A stretch of 64,000 nucleotides of DNA from DASWLF01 sp963768765 (GCA_963768765.1 CAVYJK010000021.1:496001-560000); one strand, 5' to 3'. Positions 26,575 to 36,015 are shown, counted from the stretch's first letter. Notes: generated from the letters alone by a model not told the origin. Translations and numbers: made by a program.

Positions 26575-27249
26575 TTAAGAGGACGGCCCGACTTCCCCTT
26601 CCTGGATCAGGTAGAGCAGCTGGAACTTGGCGGCCAACTCCGCCCTGGCGGCCTCGACGGCTTCCGGGGAGAGATCTTTCACCCGGATATAGACGTCCCG
26701 CAGGTTCTGGTCGGGAGAGGGGTAGGTGGTAAGCAGGCTCACCATGCGGCCGCCCCGGGCCCTAAGGGTGTCCGCCACTTCCTTGAGGATGCCGGGCCGG
26801 TCTTCCAGCCGCAGGGCGAATTGCACCCCGCCCTGGAGGACGCCGGTGATGTGCATGAAGGCCCGGAACACGTCGGACTGGGTGATGATGCCCACCAGCT
26901 TGTCGCTGGCATCCACCACCGGCAACCCGGAAATGGTGTGCTCCAGCATCACCTGGGCGGCGCGCTCCACCGTGTCGTTTTCCAGGACGCTGACGGGATT
27001 GCGGGTCATGATCTCCTTCACCTCCAGCTCCGCCAGAAGATAGTAGAGTTCGTGCACGTCCAGGGTGGTGGCCTTGGAAGGGGAGGCCTCCTTCAGGTCC
27101 CGGTCGGTCACCATGCCCACCAGCCTTCCGGCGCTCACCACCGGCAACCGCCGGAACCGGTGCTCCTTCATGATGTGAATGGCCTTGATCATGGAGGTGT
27201 CTTCGTTGATGGTGATGGGGTCCCGGGTCATCCAGTCCTTTATCAGCAT
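26575..27249 (-). CDS. CBS-domain pair with C-terminal ACT domain (AcuB-like)
   Basis: The 224-residue protein has two CBS domains. The first starts WMTRDPITINEDTSMIKAI and the second EIMTRNPVSVLENDTVERA, each followed by the GLPVVD/RRLPVV core strand. An ACT-like domain occupies the last 80 residues (FALRLEDRPGILKEVADTLRARGG). CBS pairs bind adenosine nucleotides, and ACT domains bind small metabolites such as amino acids. AcuB proteins of this build regulate central carbon enzymes in some bacteria. It lies 18 bases after plsY and is probably co-transcribed. Confidence 0.88.
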   Translation of the reverse strand: MLIKDWMTRDPITINEDTSMIKAIHIMKEHRFRRLPVVSAGRLVGMVTDRDLKEASPSKATTLDVHELYYLLAELEVKEIMTRNPVSVLENDTVERAAQVMLEHTISGLPVVDASDKLVGIITQSDVFRAFMHITGVLQGGVQFALRLEDRPGILKEVADTLRARGGRMVSLLTTYPSPDQNLRDVYIRVKDLSPEAVEAARAELAAKFQLLYLIQEGEVGPSS

Positions 27250-27267
27250 ATGGTCCTCCGTTCCTCG

Positions 27268-27864
27268 TTAAATGCGCGGTTCTTCTCCTTTGAAGAAGCG
27301 CTCCAGATTGTCGCGGTGACAGACCAGGATCAGCCCCGAGAGGCCTCCGGCCAGGAGAAGATAAGCCTTGGAGTCCGTAAAGAGGCCCACGGCCACGGGC
27401 AGCAGCCAGGCGGCGATGAGGGCGCTCAGCGAGAAGATGCGGGTCTGAAACAGGGCCAGCAGGTAGACTAACATCAGGTTGAGGGCGGCCCAGGGAGCCA
27501 GGGCGGCCACCACTCCGAAGGTGGTGGCCACCCCTTTGCCGCCCCGGAAGCCCAGGTACAGGGGAAAGACGTGCCCCAGGACCGCGGCGGCCCCCACCAC
27601 GGCCACCGCGACTTCCTGCCACGGCCCCAGGGGCTTCAGCCACCACAGGGCCAGCCCCACGGGCAGCGCCCCTTTGGGCACGTCTCCCAGCAGGGTCAAG
27701 GCCCCGGCCAGGGGCCCCAGGAGGCGGTAAAGATTGGCGGTTCCCAGGTTGCCGCTTCCCAGCCGCCGCGGGTCCGGACCCCCCAGGACCCGGGCCACCA
27801 GGAGGCCCGTGGGAATGGAACCAATTAAATAAGCCAGAACCGTCAGCCCCAGAAAGCGATACAT
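27268..27864 (-). CDS. plsY: Glycerol-3-phosphate acyltransferase PlsY
   Basis: The 198-residue membrane enzyme acylates glycerol-3-phosphate from acyl-phosphate in the first step of phospholipid synthesis. The three PlsY motifs are visible: GSIPTGLLVARVLGG with the following GSGNLGTANLYR, LGDVPKGALPV, and PLYLGFRGGKGVATT. At least five membrane helices are predicted. A GGAGATAGG site precedes the ATG. It starts a short operon with the CBS-ACT gene. Confidence 0.94.
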   Translation of the reverse strand: MYRFLGLTVLAYLIGSIPTGLLVARVLGGPDPRRLGSGNLGTANLYRLLGPLAGALTLLGDVPKGALPVGLALWWLKPLGPWQEVAVAVVGAAAVLGHVFPLYLGFRGGKGVATTFGVVAALAPWAALNLMLVYLLALFQTRIFSLSALIAAWLLPVAVGLFTDSKAYLLLAGGLSGLILVCHRDNLERFFKGEEPRI

Positions 27865-28122
27865 GAAGTTTGCCTATCTCCAAAAATTTGCGTCTCTCCA
27901 GGGATTTTGGAAAAAATCCTCCCAAATGTCGATAAAAAACTTGGCATGGCCGCGAATTGGGCGAGGCAATTCTTCCGGGTCCGGCTTATTGGTCTTGCAG
28001 CTATGGCCGTGGGCCATGGAAGCAAACTCCCCTCTCAGGCCCCAATAAGCCAATTTTTAAACCCTGGGGAAAAAAGCCGATAAATAAAATGGGGGCGGAG
28101 GCATTAAGTTCCTGAGGGCGAC

Positions 28123-28260
28123 ATGAAAGATTTGCTGGCAAAATTAATGGGTTTGAGGCAACCAGAGGAGGGAGCCTGCTTAGCAGGATATGGACTTCTC
28201 ATTGCCAGCCTTGCCCTGGCCCTCATGATGGCCATCGTTTTCTGGAGATCGGCCCAGTAG
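28123..28260 (+). CDS. Flp-type pilin-like micro-ORF (45 residues)
   Basis: ATG at 28123 follows GAGGGCG and the gene ends TAG at 28260. The peptide has a basic leader (MKDLLAKLMGLRQPEEG) and then ACLAGYGLLIASLALALMMAIV. This matches the layout of type IVb Flp pilins, with a Gly cleavage site, a short EYGL-like block (here GYGLL) and one long hydrophobic helix. The usual Glu at position +5 is replaced by Gly, which would matter for assembly. No tad/cpa genes are in the window. It is isolated between divergent genes. Confidence 0.5.
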   Translation: MKDLLAKLMGLRQPEEGACLAGYGLLIASLALALMMAIVFWRSAQ

Positions 28261-28475
28261 TGAGGACCATTTAACTGGCCTGACTATGGACGGGGGCCGC
28301 GTCTCCCCGGGGGCTGTCGCCGCGGCCTGGATGAGGGTCCTTTGCGTCCCAGAGCCACCTTTACTAATTCGGTTAGCCTATTTCTATCACCGGGCGAGGA
28401 GACTCCGCCCCTAAAAACCGTTTCCTGGGCCGCAGGGGGCGGGGTCTCCCCGCCCCGAGCACCCTTTCAGCCTCT

Positions 28476-29048
28476 TTACAGATAATTGTCCGCCAGCGGT
28501 TCGTAGTAAGCTCGGGGGTGCTTGCAGGAAGGGCAGACCCCCGGGGCGTTCTTGCCTTTCACCAGGTAGCCGCAGTTGCGGCAGTGCCAGGTGATGGGCT
28601 CATCGCGGTGAAACATCGTGCCTTTTTGCAGGTGCTCCATTAAGGCCCGATACCGGGCTTCGTGGAATTTCTCCACTTTGGCGATTTCCCGGAAGGAGGC
28701 GGCGATCTCTTTGAAGCCTTCCTTCTCCGCCATCTCCGAGAAGTTCTGGTACATGGTGGTCCACTCGTAATTTTCCCCGGCCGCCGCGGCCCCCAGGTTG
28801 CTCAAGGTGTCGCCCAGGTGAAAGGGATAGCCGGCCACGATCTCTGCGGCGCCCTCGCCCAGGTGCTGGTAGAACACCTTGGCGTGCTCCCGTTCGTTCT
28901 CCGCGGTCTCCAGAAAGATGGCCGCAATGTATTCGTACCCCGCCTTTTTGGCTTCACTGGCGTAAAACGTATAGCGGTTCCGGGCCTGGGACTCCCCGGC
29001 AAAGGCGGTGAGCAGGTTCTTCTCCGTCTGGGAACCCTTTAAATCCAT
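28476..29048 (-). CDS. Rubrerythrin
   Basis: The 190-residue protein has an N-terminal four-helix diiron domain with the ExxH and E ligands (NLLTAFAGESQARNRYTFYA, ETAENEREHAKVF, EKFHEARY). A C-terminal rubredoxin-like domain follows with CRNCG and CPSCKH cysteine pairs. Rubrerythrins reduce hydrogen peroxide in anaerobes using electrons from rubredoxin. The ATG at 29048 is preferred over the TTG just before it, because GGAGG lies seven bases upstream of the ATG. Confidence 0.95.
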   Translation of the reverse strand: MDLKGSQTEKNLLTAFAGESQARNRYTFYASEAKKAGYEYIAAIFLETAENEREHAKVFYQHLGEGAAEIVAGYPFHLGDTLSNLGAAAAGENYEWTTMYQNFSEMAEKEGFKEIAASFREIAKVEKFHEARYRALMEHLQKGTMFHRDEPITWHCRNCGYLVKGKNAPGVCPSCKHPRAYYEPLADNYL

Positions 29049-29354
29049 CAAATTTCCTCCTTGTTGTCCTGGATATTAGTTAACAATTCCGGGTTTAAGA
29101 TCTTAAGGTCAAGTTAAGGCCCCTTAACCTGGCCAGAAAGAATATCGCTGGCGGGTTGGGAGCGTTTTTTATATGGCACCCCTGGGTAAGTTTGTGGCCG
29201 CCTGTCTAAAGGGTGTGGCAAGGTTAAATACAGTTAATCATTTTCCGGGCGGTTATCTACCCCGGAAGGGGAGTTACGGCTGGAAGCCGATCTTGCGGTA
29301 ATCTTGTAAATCATAGCCCCCAAGGCCTCGGATGGGGTGATAAAAAAAGCAAAT
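29049..29354. other. Intergenic region
   Basis: About 300 bases separate rubrerythrin from the redox membrane protein. No open frame or clear hairpin-terminator was found. The region upstream of rubrerythrin holds imperfect TTAAGG-type repeats near 29095-29130 that could be regulatory. Confidence 0.35.
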
Positions 29355-30566
29355 TTATCCAAACATCAGGTACTCGGGTTTAAGGATGAGCAAAACCCCG
29401 ATGATCAGCATCAAAACCCCGCCGATTAAGTTGGAGGCCTGCTTGTACCTGGTCCCCAAGCCCAGCAATTCCAAGGTAATCATGGCCACTACAAAGACAA
29501 TCATATCGTCGAGCATATACATGACGATATATAAGGCCATGTAAAGATAGTACTGCCAGAAAGGCAGTGGATTTAAGCTCAATATTTGCAGATAAATAAC
29601 CGGAAAACCAGCGGAACAGATCAGTTCCACCATATTAACCGCAATGGCCAATAGAATGATGCCGCCCAGGGCCAACCAGAATTTCCTCGTCTGAATGGCT
29701 TCCTTGATTTTTGCCATCCTTCTTTTCCGCCCCGCCCCTTCCTCCAGCTTGCAAACCCCGGCCCGGTTGGTGAAGTATTCCCGCAAATTATAAAATCCGG
29801 CCAACAGGGCCACCAGACCGATGATGACTCTGATCCAGATAATAAAACCTAAGAATAATAACAAATTGAGCCAGGCGGTCATAAAGAGGAAGTAGATGAT
29901 TCCCGAAGCGGCGATGAACGTGCCCCCGAAGAGCCACATCTTTCGCCGGTCTTCCATCCCCAGCAGCAAATTGATAAGAAAGACCAGGACCCATATGGCA
30001 CATGGATTAAAACCGTCCAGCAAACCGATGATTAGGGTGATCAAGCCCAGGGAAAGGTATTTGATTTCAATCTCGCCAAAAAATGGCAGGGTCAGTTTCT
30101 CCGGGACCGCCGTCTTTTCCCGGGGAAGCGGTGGAATTGGATGAGCGGGCCTGAGTCGGGCCACCACATCTGGCGCTGGTTGCGCCCGGACATCCTGGAT
30201 AGCTTTTTCTATGGCAAGGCCGGTGGTATTTTCGTCGAGCCAGCCCACAAAGTACCGGTTGCCCACCACCGTAAATGGCACGCCTGGGATCTGGACGTCT
30301 AATGACTCCCCGACCTTTTTTAACAAATCTAAGTTTTCCTGGTTATCGCTCACATCCAGAGTAATAATTTGGATATTTTTATCTTTCTTTTCCAGTCTTG
30401 CCAAAAACTCTTTCTCCCGCAGGCAATGAGGACAGCCTTTGGCTTCAAAAAGATAAACCTTGATTGCTTGGCTCTCGGTAGCGCCAAGGTCAGGTGCGGG
30501 TCCGAATAATGTTGCGAGTGAAAAAAATAAGGCGATTAGGAGGAAATTAGGAAGGCTTTTATCCAT
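29355..30566 (-). CDS. Thioredoxin/glutaredoxin-like domain fused to DsbD/CcdA-like membrane protein
   Basis: The 403-residue protein has a signal or anchor sequence (residues 1-29). A thioredoxin-fold domain with redox motif CPHC (Cys45 and Cys48) extends to about residue 145. At least six membrane helices follow. Cysteines in the first core helix (LLDGFNPCAIWVL) and in a later one (MVELICSAGFPVIY) match the membrane redox pair of DsbD/CcdA transporters. The order is periplasmic thioredoxin domain then membrane domain. It could pass reducing power from the cytoplasm to periplasmic proteins, for example cytochrome c maturation, without DsbD's other domain. No partner gene is adjacent. Confidence 0.85.
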   Translation of the reverse strand: MDKSLPNFLLIALFFSLATLFGPAPDLGATESQAIKVYLFEAKGCPHCLREKEFLARLEKKDKNIQIITLDVSDNQENLDLLKKVGESLDVQIPGVPFTVVGNRYFVGWLDENTTGLAIEKAIQDVRAQPAPDVVARLRPAHPIPPLPREKTAVPEKLTLPFFGEIEIKYLSLGLITLIIGLLDGFNPCAIWVLVFLINLLLGMEDRRKMWLFGGTFIAASGIIYFLFMTAWLNLLLFLGFIIWIRVIIGLVALLAGFYNLREYFTNRAGVCKLEEGAGRKRRMAKIKEAIQTRKFWLALGGIILLAIAVNMVELICSAGFPVIYLQILSLNPLPFWQYYLYMALYIVMYMLDDMIVFVVAMITLELLGLGTRYKQASNLIGGVLMLIIGVLLILKPEYLMFG

Positions 30567-30634
30567 AGATTATTATGGCAAACATCTATTGTTCGCGAAA
30601 CAATTTCTTCTTTCCAGTCACGACGACGGCAGGG

Positions 30635-32558
30635 TTATTGTTCCCAGATAATGCGACCGCAATCCTTCAGGTCGTAGCCTCCCAGGGCCTCCGCCCCTTC
30701 CCGGAACTCCGGGCTGCGAATGACTTCCAGCAAAACCTGAAAGCGAGGGTCGGCGAAGGTGGTCTCCGGCACCACCAGGTCGTAGCGCTCGGGAAGCAGG
30801 GGCAGGAAATCCAGCCCCAGGGCCCGGGCTGCGGCCAGGATGCCTAGCCCCACGTCCGCGGTGCCGGAAAAGACGTTCACCGCCACCGCCATGTGGGTGT
30901 ACTCCTCCCGCTCGTAGCCCTGGATGGCCGACGGGTCCAGCCCCTGCTGCTTGAGGAGGTAATCCAGCAAGAGACGGGTGCCCGCGCCCCGCTGCCGGTT
31001 GATGAACCGCACTTCCGGTCGGGTCAGGTCGGCCACGGTGCGGATGTTTTTGGGGTTTCCCGGGGCCACCATGAGCCCCTGCTGGCGCCAGGCCAGGTTG
31101 ACGAGCTTCAGGGGCACGCCGGGGAGGTGGCGCTTGATGAAAGGCACGTTGTAGGTGTTGCTCTCCGGGTCCAGCAGGTGGCTGCCCCCCAGGTGGGCCC
31201 GGCCGAGGCCCAGGGCCATGAGGCCGCCCAGGCTGCCCACGTGGCCCGAGGACAGGCGCAGCCGCGGGTCCCGGCGCCGCAGTAAGGTGGACAGCAGGTC
31301 CAGGGTGTTGTCGTGGCTGCCTAAAACCACCAGGGTGCCCTCGATGTCCTCCGGGGCTACCAGGAGCTCCGCGGTCACCGGGCGGTCCTCCTCCAGGCCT
31401 TCGCTCAGGGAGGGCACCGTCAGCAGGCCGTCGGCCCGGACCAGGGAGGTGATGGTGCCCGCCCCCCGGGGCAGCGGAGTGGCCATGACCTTGTCACCCA
31501 CCCTTCCCAAGGTCACCCGGATGAATTCCGTCAGCCCCGGCTTGGAGGGCAGGTTCTGGGCCGGGTACACCGTCAGGGTGGGCCGGGGCATCAGGCGCCG
31601 GCCCGCCAGGGCGGCGATGACCGGCGCCGCAAACTGCTCGAAGGAGAGCACTGCGGATACCGGGTAGCCCGGGTTGCCGATGACGGGCTTGCCGTCCGCC
31701 ACCCCCAGAACCGTGGGCTTGCCCGGCATCATGGCCACCCCGTGCACCAGCACCTCCCCCAGGGCGGCCATGGCCTGGTAGGTGTAGTCCTCGGTGCCGG
31801 CGGAGGACCCGGCGTTGATGAGCACCACGTCCGCCGCGGTCAGGGCCTCTTTTAAGGCCGCGGTCAGGGCCTCGGGGTCGTCGGGGACGATGGGCCTCAC
31901 TTCCGGCTCGCCCCCGGCCTCGGCCACCAGGCCCGACAGGATGACCGAATTGAACTCCGGCAGCCGCCCCGCCGGCACGTCCCGCTCCAGACTCGGCCAC
32001 CGGGATGAGTTCGGTGCCCGTGGGGATGATGACCACTTGGGGACGCCGGCGCACCTGGACCCGGGTCACCCCCGCGGCCAGCAGCGCTCCCTGGGCCCAG
32101 GGGGTGATCTCCACTCCCTCGGGAAGCACCATTTCCCCCACCACCAGGTCTTCCCCCACCCGGCGCACGTGCTGCCAGGGAAACACCGGGGCCTCCACCG
32201 TGATGGGGTCCGCTTCCGGGTCGGGAACCTGCTCCACCATGATGACTGCGTCAGTGCCCGGGGGCAGGAGGTGGCCGGTGTTGATGGGAAAGGCCTCCCG
32301 GCCCCGGGCCAGGCGCCGGGGGGCTTCCGGCGTGGCCCCAAAGGTGGAAGCCGCGGCCACGGCAAAGCCGTCCATGGCTGCCTGGTGGGCCGCGGGCGAC
32401 GACCGCCGGGCCAGCACCGCCGCGGCAGTCACCCGGCCCCGGGCCGCGGCGGTGGATATTTCTTCCCAGGCCGCCAGGGCGGCAAAATCAAACCGGGAGA
32501 AAAACACCTCCCGGGCCTCCTCCAACGATTTCATGCGTAAGTAGATGCGACGTTTCAT
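30635..32558 (-). CDS. Molybdopterin molybdenumtransferase (MoeA) fused to a PBP-like domain (frameshifted)
   Basis: After removing one base near 31985 the product is about 640 residues. The N-terminal ~400 residues are MoeA: AAMDGFAVAA near residue 62, INTGHLLPPGTDAVIMVEQ, PWQHVRRVGEDL, IPTGTEL, NAGSSAGTEDY and the PGKPTVLGVADGKPVIGNPGYPVS block. The C-terminal ~220 residues form a periplasmic-binding-protein-type domain (SHDNTLDLL, RFINRQRGAGTRLLLDYLL, SGTADVGLGILAAAR), as in the LysR-type molybdate ligand domains. MoeA inserts Mo or W into the pterin; the fused domain probably binds an oxyanion or relays sensing. Fusions of this type are known in anaerobes. The plain version is moeA. Confidence 0.9.
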
Positions 32559-32761
32559 CGATTGGCCCTCGCTTGTGATTGCGGTTATGCAGTGTCATTC
32601 TGGGGACCGCGAGGATCCTGTACTTTAACCAAGTTAAAGGCTCTGTAAAAATGTCTATCCAGAACATTATAATGTGGAGCCGAGCGCCCTCGCCGGCTCA
32701 AATCCGCCGAGGGGTCGGGGTCTTGAATAGCTTGTAAACTCTTGGATTCGGGCATGCCGGG

Positions 32762-33665
32762 TCACTGCGGCAGGATTGTATCCCCAAAGAGAAGATTTAT
32801 AAAGGCCTTCTTGTGGTGGGCCAGGACCTTGTCCCGGCGCAGGACCACGGCCAGGTAATCGGGTTTGAAGTAGCGTTTCAGGGGAATGAAAGCCAGGTTC
32901 CTGCCCCTCAGAGGCCAGCACCCCCCGGGCCAGGGTGGCGAAGGAGATCCCCAGGCCCATTTCCACGTAGAGGGCGGAGAGCTCCACGTTGGTGGATTCC
33001 AGGATAACGTGGTAGTCCAGCCCCAGTTTCCCGGAAGCGTTCTTCCAGCAGGCGGCGCCCGGCGTATTCGGGGCCCCGGGGCTGCAGGATGAGGGGATAT
33101 CTGGCGATCTGGCGCAGGCTGACTCGCTTTAGGGAGGCCAGAGGATGCCCCGGGGGGTCATCAGGACCGTTTCCACCGGCTGCCAGCGGTGGGCGGCCAG
33201 GTCCCCGGGAACCAGGGATTCCAGGGCCAGCCCCAGGTCCACGTCGCCGTTTTTTACCAGGGCCAGGACGGCCGGCTGGGGCCGGTCCAGCAGGGTGAGT
33301 TCCACCTGGGGAAAGGCCCGGAGGTAAGCCTTGAGGGACTCCGGCAGGAGATGGAGCAAGGTGGTGAAGGGCGCGGCCAGGCTGAGGCGCCCCTGGTGCA
33401 ACCCCTTGATTTCATTCAGTTCCTCTTTGAGCCCCTCAAACCCCGTCAGCAGGGCCTCGGCGAACTTGAAGAGCTTTTCGCCGGCCACGGTGAGTCGCAG
33501 ACGGCGCTTGCCGATGCGCTCGATAAGCTGGCAGTCCAGCTCGTCTTCCAGGGCCTTCACCTGCTGGCTCAGGGCCGATTGGGTCCGGAAGGTGGCGTCC
33601 GCCGCCCGGGTGAAGCTCCCCAGTTTGGCCACTTGATAGAATCCCAGGAGCTGCTGCCATTCCAT
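32762..33665 (-). CDS. LysR-type transcriptional regulator (three frameshifts)
   Basis: The N-terminal winged helix is intact: FYQVAKLGSFTRAADATFRTQSALSQQVKALE and CQLIERIGKRRLRLTVAGEKLF. The effector domain starts with GRLSLAAPFTTLLHLLP. Single-base shifts near 33130, 33022 and 32905 (one loss, two gains) break the frame, but joining the pieces gives HPLASLKRVSLRQIARYPL, then ESTNVELSALYVEMGLGISFA and a normal C-terminus ending near 32762, about 300 residues in all. Net length is consistent with one restored frame. It is divergent from the thioesterase gene, so it is likely to regulate it. Sequence error or decay cannot be told apart here. Confidence 0.75.
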
Positions 33666-33728
33666 AAGCTTTCCTAATTAATTTAATAAATATAATGAAT
33701 TTTACTAATTTTATTATTTAGCAGAAAT

Positions 33729-33749
33729 TAATAATAAGGACAATTATTA
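33729..33749. promoter_or_regulatory. Candidate LysR operator between divergent genes
   Basis: A perfect 7-bp inverted repeat, TAATAAT-(7 bases)-ATTATTA, lies between the LysR gene and the thioesterase gene in an AT-rich 105-base spacer. Size and position suit a LysR-type T-N11-A box. The start codons of the two genes lie 64 and 22 bases away. Confidence 0.45.
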
Positions 33750-33770
33750 GTTTCGCCCCGGAGGTGTTCC

Positions 33771-34205
33771 ATGAAAGATTCATTGCAGCCTGGCCTGACC
33801 TTTGAGTTCAAATTTCCGGTGCCGGAGAACAAAACGGTGCCCCACCTCTACCCCGAGTCCCCGGAGTTCCAACTGATGCCCCGGGTCTTGGCCACCGGCT
33901 TCATGGTGGGGCTCTTCGAGTGGGCCTGCATCCAGGCCGTCAACCCCCATCTCGACTGGCCCCGGGAGCAAACCGTGGGCATCCACATTGACCTGAGCCA
34001 CCTGGCCGCCACCCCGCCGGGACTTACGGTGACCGTCCGGGGAATGCTGGAGAGGGTGGAGGGACGCAAGCTCACCTTTTCCCTGGTGGCCGACGACGGC
34101 GTGGATAAAATCTCCCAGGGCCACCACGAGAGATTCGTCATCGACGCCCTGAAGTTCAACGCCAAGGCCAAGGCCAAGGCGGTGCAAGTTGAGGCGGAAA
34201 ATTGA
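33771..34205 (+). CDS. FlK-like acyl-CoA thioesterase (hot-dog fold)
   Basis: The 144-residue protein closely resembles fluoroacetyl-CoA thioesterase FlK of Streptomyces cattleya. Shared blocks include ATGFMVGLFEW, LAATPPGLTVTV, VEGRKL and the HERFVIDALKFNAK tail. The FlK catalytic residues are Thr42, Glu50 and His76. Here Thr42 and Glu50 fall at identical positions and the histidine is His77, in LSHLAATPPG. FlK hydrolyses fluoroacetyl-CoA and protects the TCA cycle, but relatives in other bacteria may act on different short acyl-CoAs. A GGAGG site precedes the ATG. It is divergently transcribed from the LysR gene. Confidence 0.85.
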   Translation: MKDSLQPGLTFEFKFPVPENKTVPHLYPESPEFQLMPRVLATGFMVGLFEWACIQAVNPHLDWPREQTVGIHIDLSHLAATPPGLTVTVRGMLERVEGRKLTFSLVADDGVDKISQGHHERFVIDALKFNAKAKAKAVQVEAEN

Positions 34206-34248
34206 GGGGAGGGCCGGGGGAAAACCATTCCCCCGCCCTCCCCCCAAA
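34204..34248. repeat. Palindromic intergenic repeat, copy D
   Basis: GAGGGGAGGGCCGGGGGAA is followed by a CCCCCGCCCTCCCCCC arm directly behind the thioesterase stop codon. It shares the GGGGAGGGCCGGGGG arm with copy C. It may act as a terminator, although no T-run is seen. Confidence 0.6.
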
Positions 34249-34411
34249 CTCCCTGATAGGGGAGATAAATATTGGTGCAAAAGCCTAATATTTCATGGGC
34301 TTATGAACTCCCCGCCAAATCCTGGCTGGGGATTTATTTTGGTGGATTTGCCGGAAAAGAGGTGATATTTTTGCTGATTATTGCCACCGATTTCTGCAAA
34401 GAGTCAGGAAG

Positions 34412-35914
34412 ATGAAGCGGATAAAGATCGGGTTTGTGGGCACCGACGGCCGGACCTTGCTGGCGGCCCTGGAGACCAGCCGGGCCACCAGTGAGCTTTA
34501 CCCCGGCGACTACCGCGGTGTCGTGGTGCGGGGCACCCCGGCCATGCCCCCCTTTGCCGGCCGGATGAACTGGCCCGTGGATTTCATCCCCACCGCCGAC
34601 AACTCGGCCCCTGCCTATGCCGACGCCCTCATCCGGGCTTTTCAAGAAGAAGCGCTGGATCTCGCCCTCATCATGCCGGAAGGCCTGATTTTTGAAGGCC
34701 TGGTGGACCGGCTCACCGAAGCCGGGTTTGGCGAGAAAATCATCGGCCTGGACACCAGGGGCTCGCTCTACGAAGCCGACAAGCTTACCTGCAAGCGCTA
34801 CTGCCGGGAGGTCGGCATCCCGGTGGCCCCTGAGTGGCAGGAGGTGGATGCCAAAGATTATCCCACCGTTCTGGGGACCTGTCTTAATTATCTCCATGAA
34901 TACGGCGGCGCGGTGCTGAAGTATCCTTACAGCGCCGGCGGCAAAGGGGCTCGCATCATTTTAAACACCTGGGAGATCAGGGACGTTTATGACCTGCTGA
35001 GCAAAGATTACAAAGATTCTTACGCCCGGCTCTTCGGGAAAAGATCTCCCTGGCCCCTGCTCATCGAGGCCCGCATGTCCGGGGTGGAAATAAGTTTTAC
35101 CATCCTGGTGGACAAAAACGGCCACCACCAGATCCTGCCCACTGCCATGGACTATCCCGAACGCTTCGAAGGCGCACCTTCCATCGACAACCCCATCACC
35201 GGGGGCATGGGCTCCATTTCCCCCCACCCCATGGAATCGCCGGAATTGCTCCGACTGGCCGAAGAGAGCATCGCCCGGCCCCTCATCGAGAACCTGAAGG
35301 CCAACGGCGCCCTGCGCCAGTGCGTCTTGTATCCCGGCTGTTTCGTTTCCTTTGACCAGGAGTTCAAGCCCCGGGCCATCCGGGTTTGTGAAATCAACAT
35401 CCGCCCGGGGGAGCCCGAGTTCCAGCCCATAGTGAAGCGGCTGCGCAACCTGGGGGCCCTCCTTAAGGCCATGGTGGACGGCAACCTTAACGAGGTGTCC
35501 CCGGAAGTCAGGGCTGACCAGATCTCGCTCTGCCTGGCGCTGGTGACCGGCCCCGGCGGCCCCAAGCAGCAGAAGGGCTATCCCTGGTCCCTCACCAAGG
35601 GGGAAGTCCTGGACCTCGACTTCGACTACTTTGACAAAAAGGGCATCACCGTGGTGCCTTCGGCCATGGACTACTCGGAGGAAGGAGGCTTCAAATCCGA
35701 CGGCTCCCGGGTGGCCTATCTGGTGGCCAATGCCACGGTGAAGGCGGGGCAGAAACGGGGGGAGGCGGTGGAGAACCTGCGCCAGCGGTTGCTGAACGCC
35801 TTTGATAACGGCAAAATCAGGGTCATTCCCCGGGAAAACCCCGGCGGCAACCGCCTGGCCCTAAGGAGAGACATCGGGGCGCATTACAGAAAAGCCGAAC
35901 TGCTGGCCCCGTAA
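34412..35914 (+). CDS. PurD-like ATP-grasp ligase
   Basis: The 500-residue protein is an ATP-grasp enzyme related to phosphoribosylamine-glycine ligase (PurD). Visible parts are the N-terminal Rossmann-like segment KIGFVGTDGRTLLAAL, the lid segment with KYPYSAGGKGARII, the PSIDNPITGGMGSISPHP block and the metal-binding CEINIRPGEPEFQPI. It is about 70 residues longer than classical PurD (GVEISFTILVDKNGHHQ insert). Just downstream on the other strand is a stand-alone IMP cyclohydrolase, which supports a purine role. A ligase acting on a different amine is possible. Confidence 0.8.
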   Translation: MKRIKIGFVGTDGRTLLAALETSRATSELYPGDYRGVVVRGTPAMPPFAGRMNWPVDFIPTADNSAPAYADALIRAFQEEALDLALIMPEGLIFEGLVDRLTEAGFGEKIIGLDTRGSLYEADKLTCKRYCREVGIPVAPEWQEVDAKDYPTVLGTCLNYLHEYGGAVLKYPYSAGGKGARIILNTWEIRDVYDLLSKDYKDSYARLFGKRSPWPLLIEARMSGVEISFTILVDKNGHHQILPTAMDYPERFEGAPSIDNPITGGMGSISPHPMESPELLRLAEESIARPLIENLKANGALRQCVLYPGCFVSFDQEFKPRAIRVCEINIRPGEPEFQPIVKRLRNLGALLKAMVDGNLNEVSPEVRADQISLCLALVTGPGGPKQQKGYPWSLTKGEVLDLDFDYFDKKGITVVPSAMDYSEEGGFKSDGSRVAYLVANATVKAGQKRGEAVENLRQRLLNAFDNGKIRVIPRENPGGNRLALRRDIGAHYRKAELLAP

Positions 35915-36015
35915 ACTTACCGCCGGTCCGCTGCCCCCGCCGCCGCTTCCCAACCTCTTGAAGCCGAACCGGCAGAGGGCGGGGGTCCGACGCCGGCCTT
36001 CCTTTGGCCAAGGCC

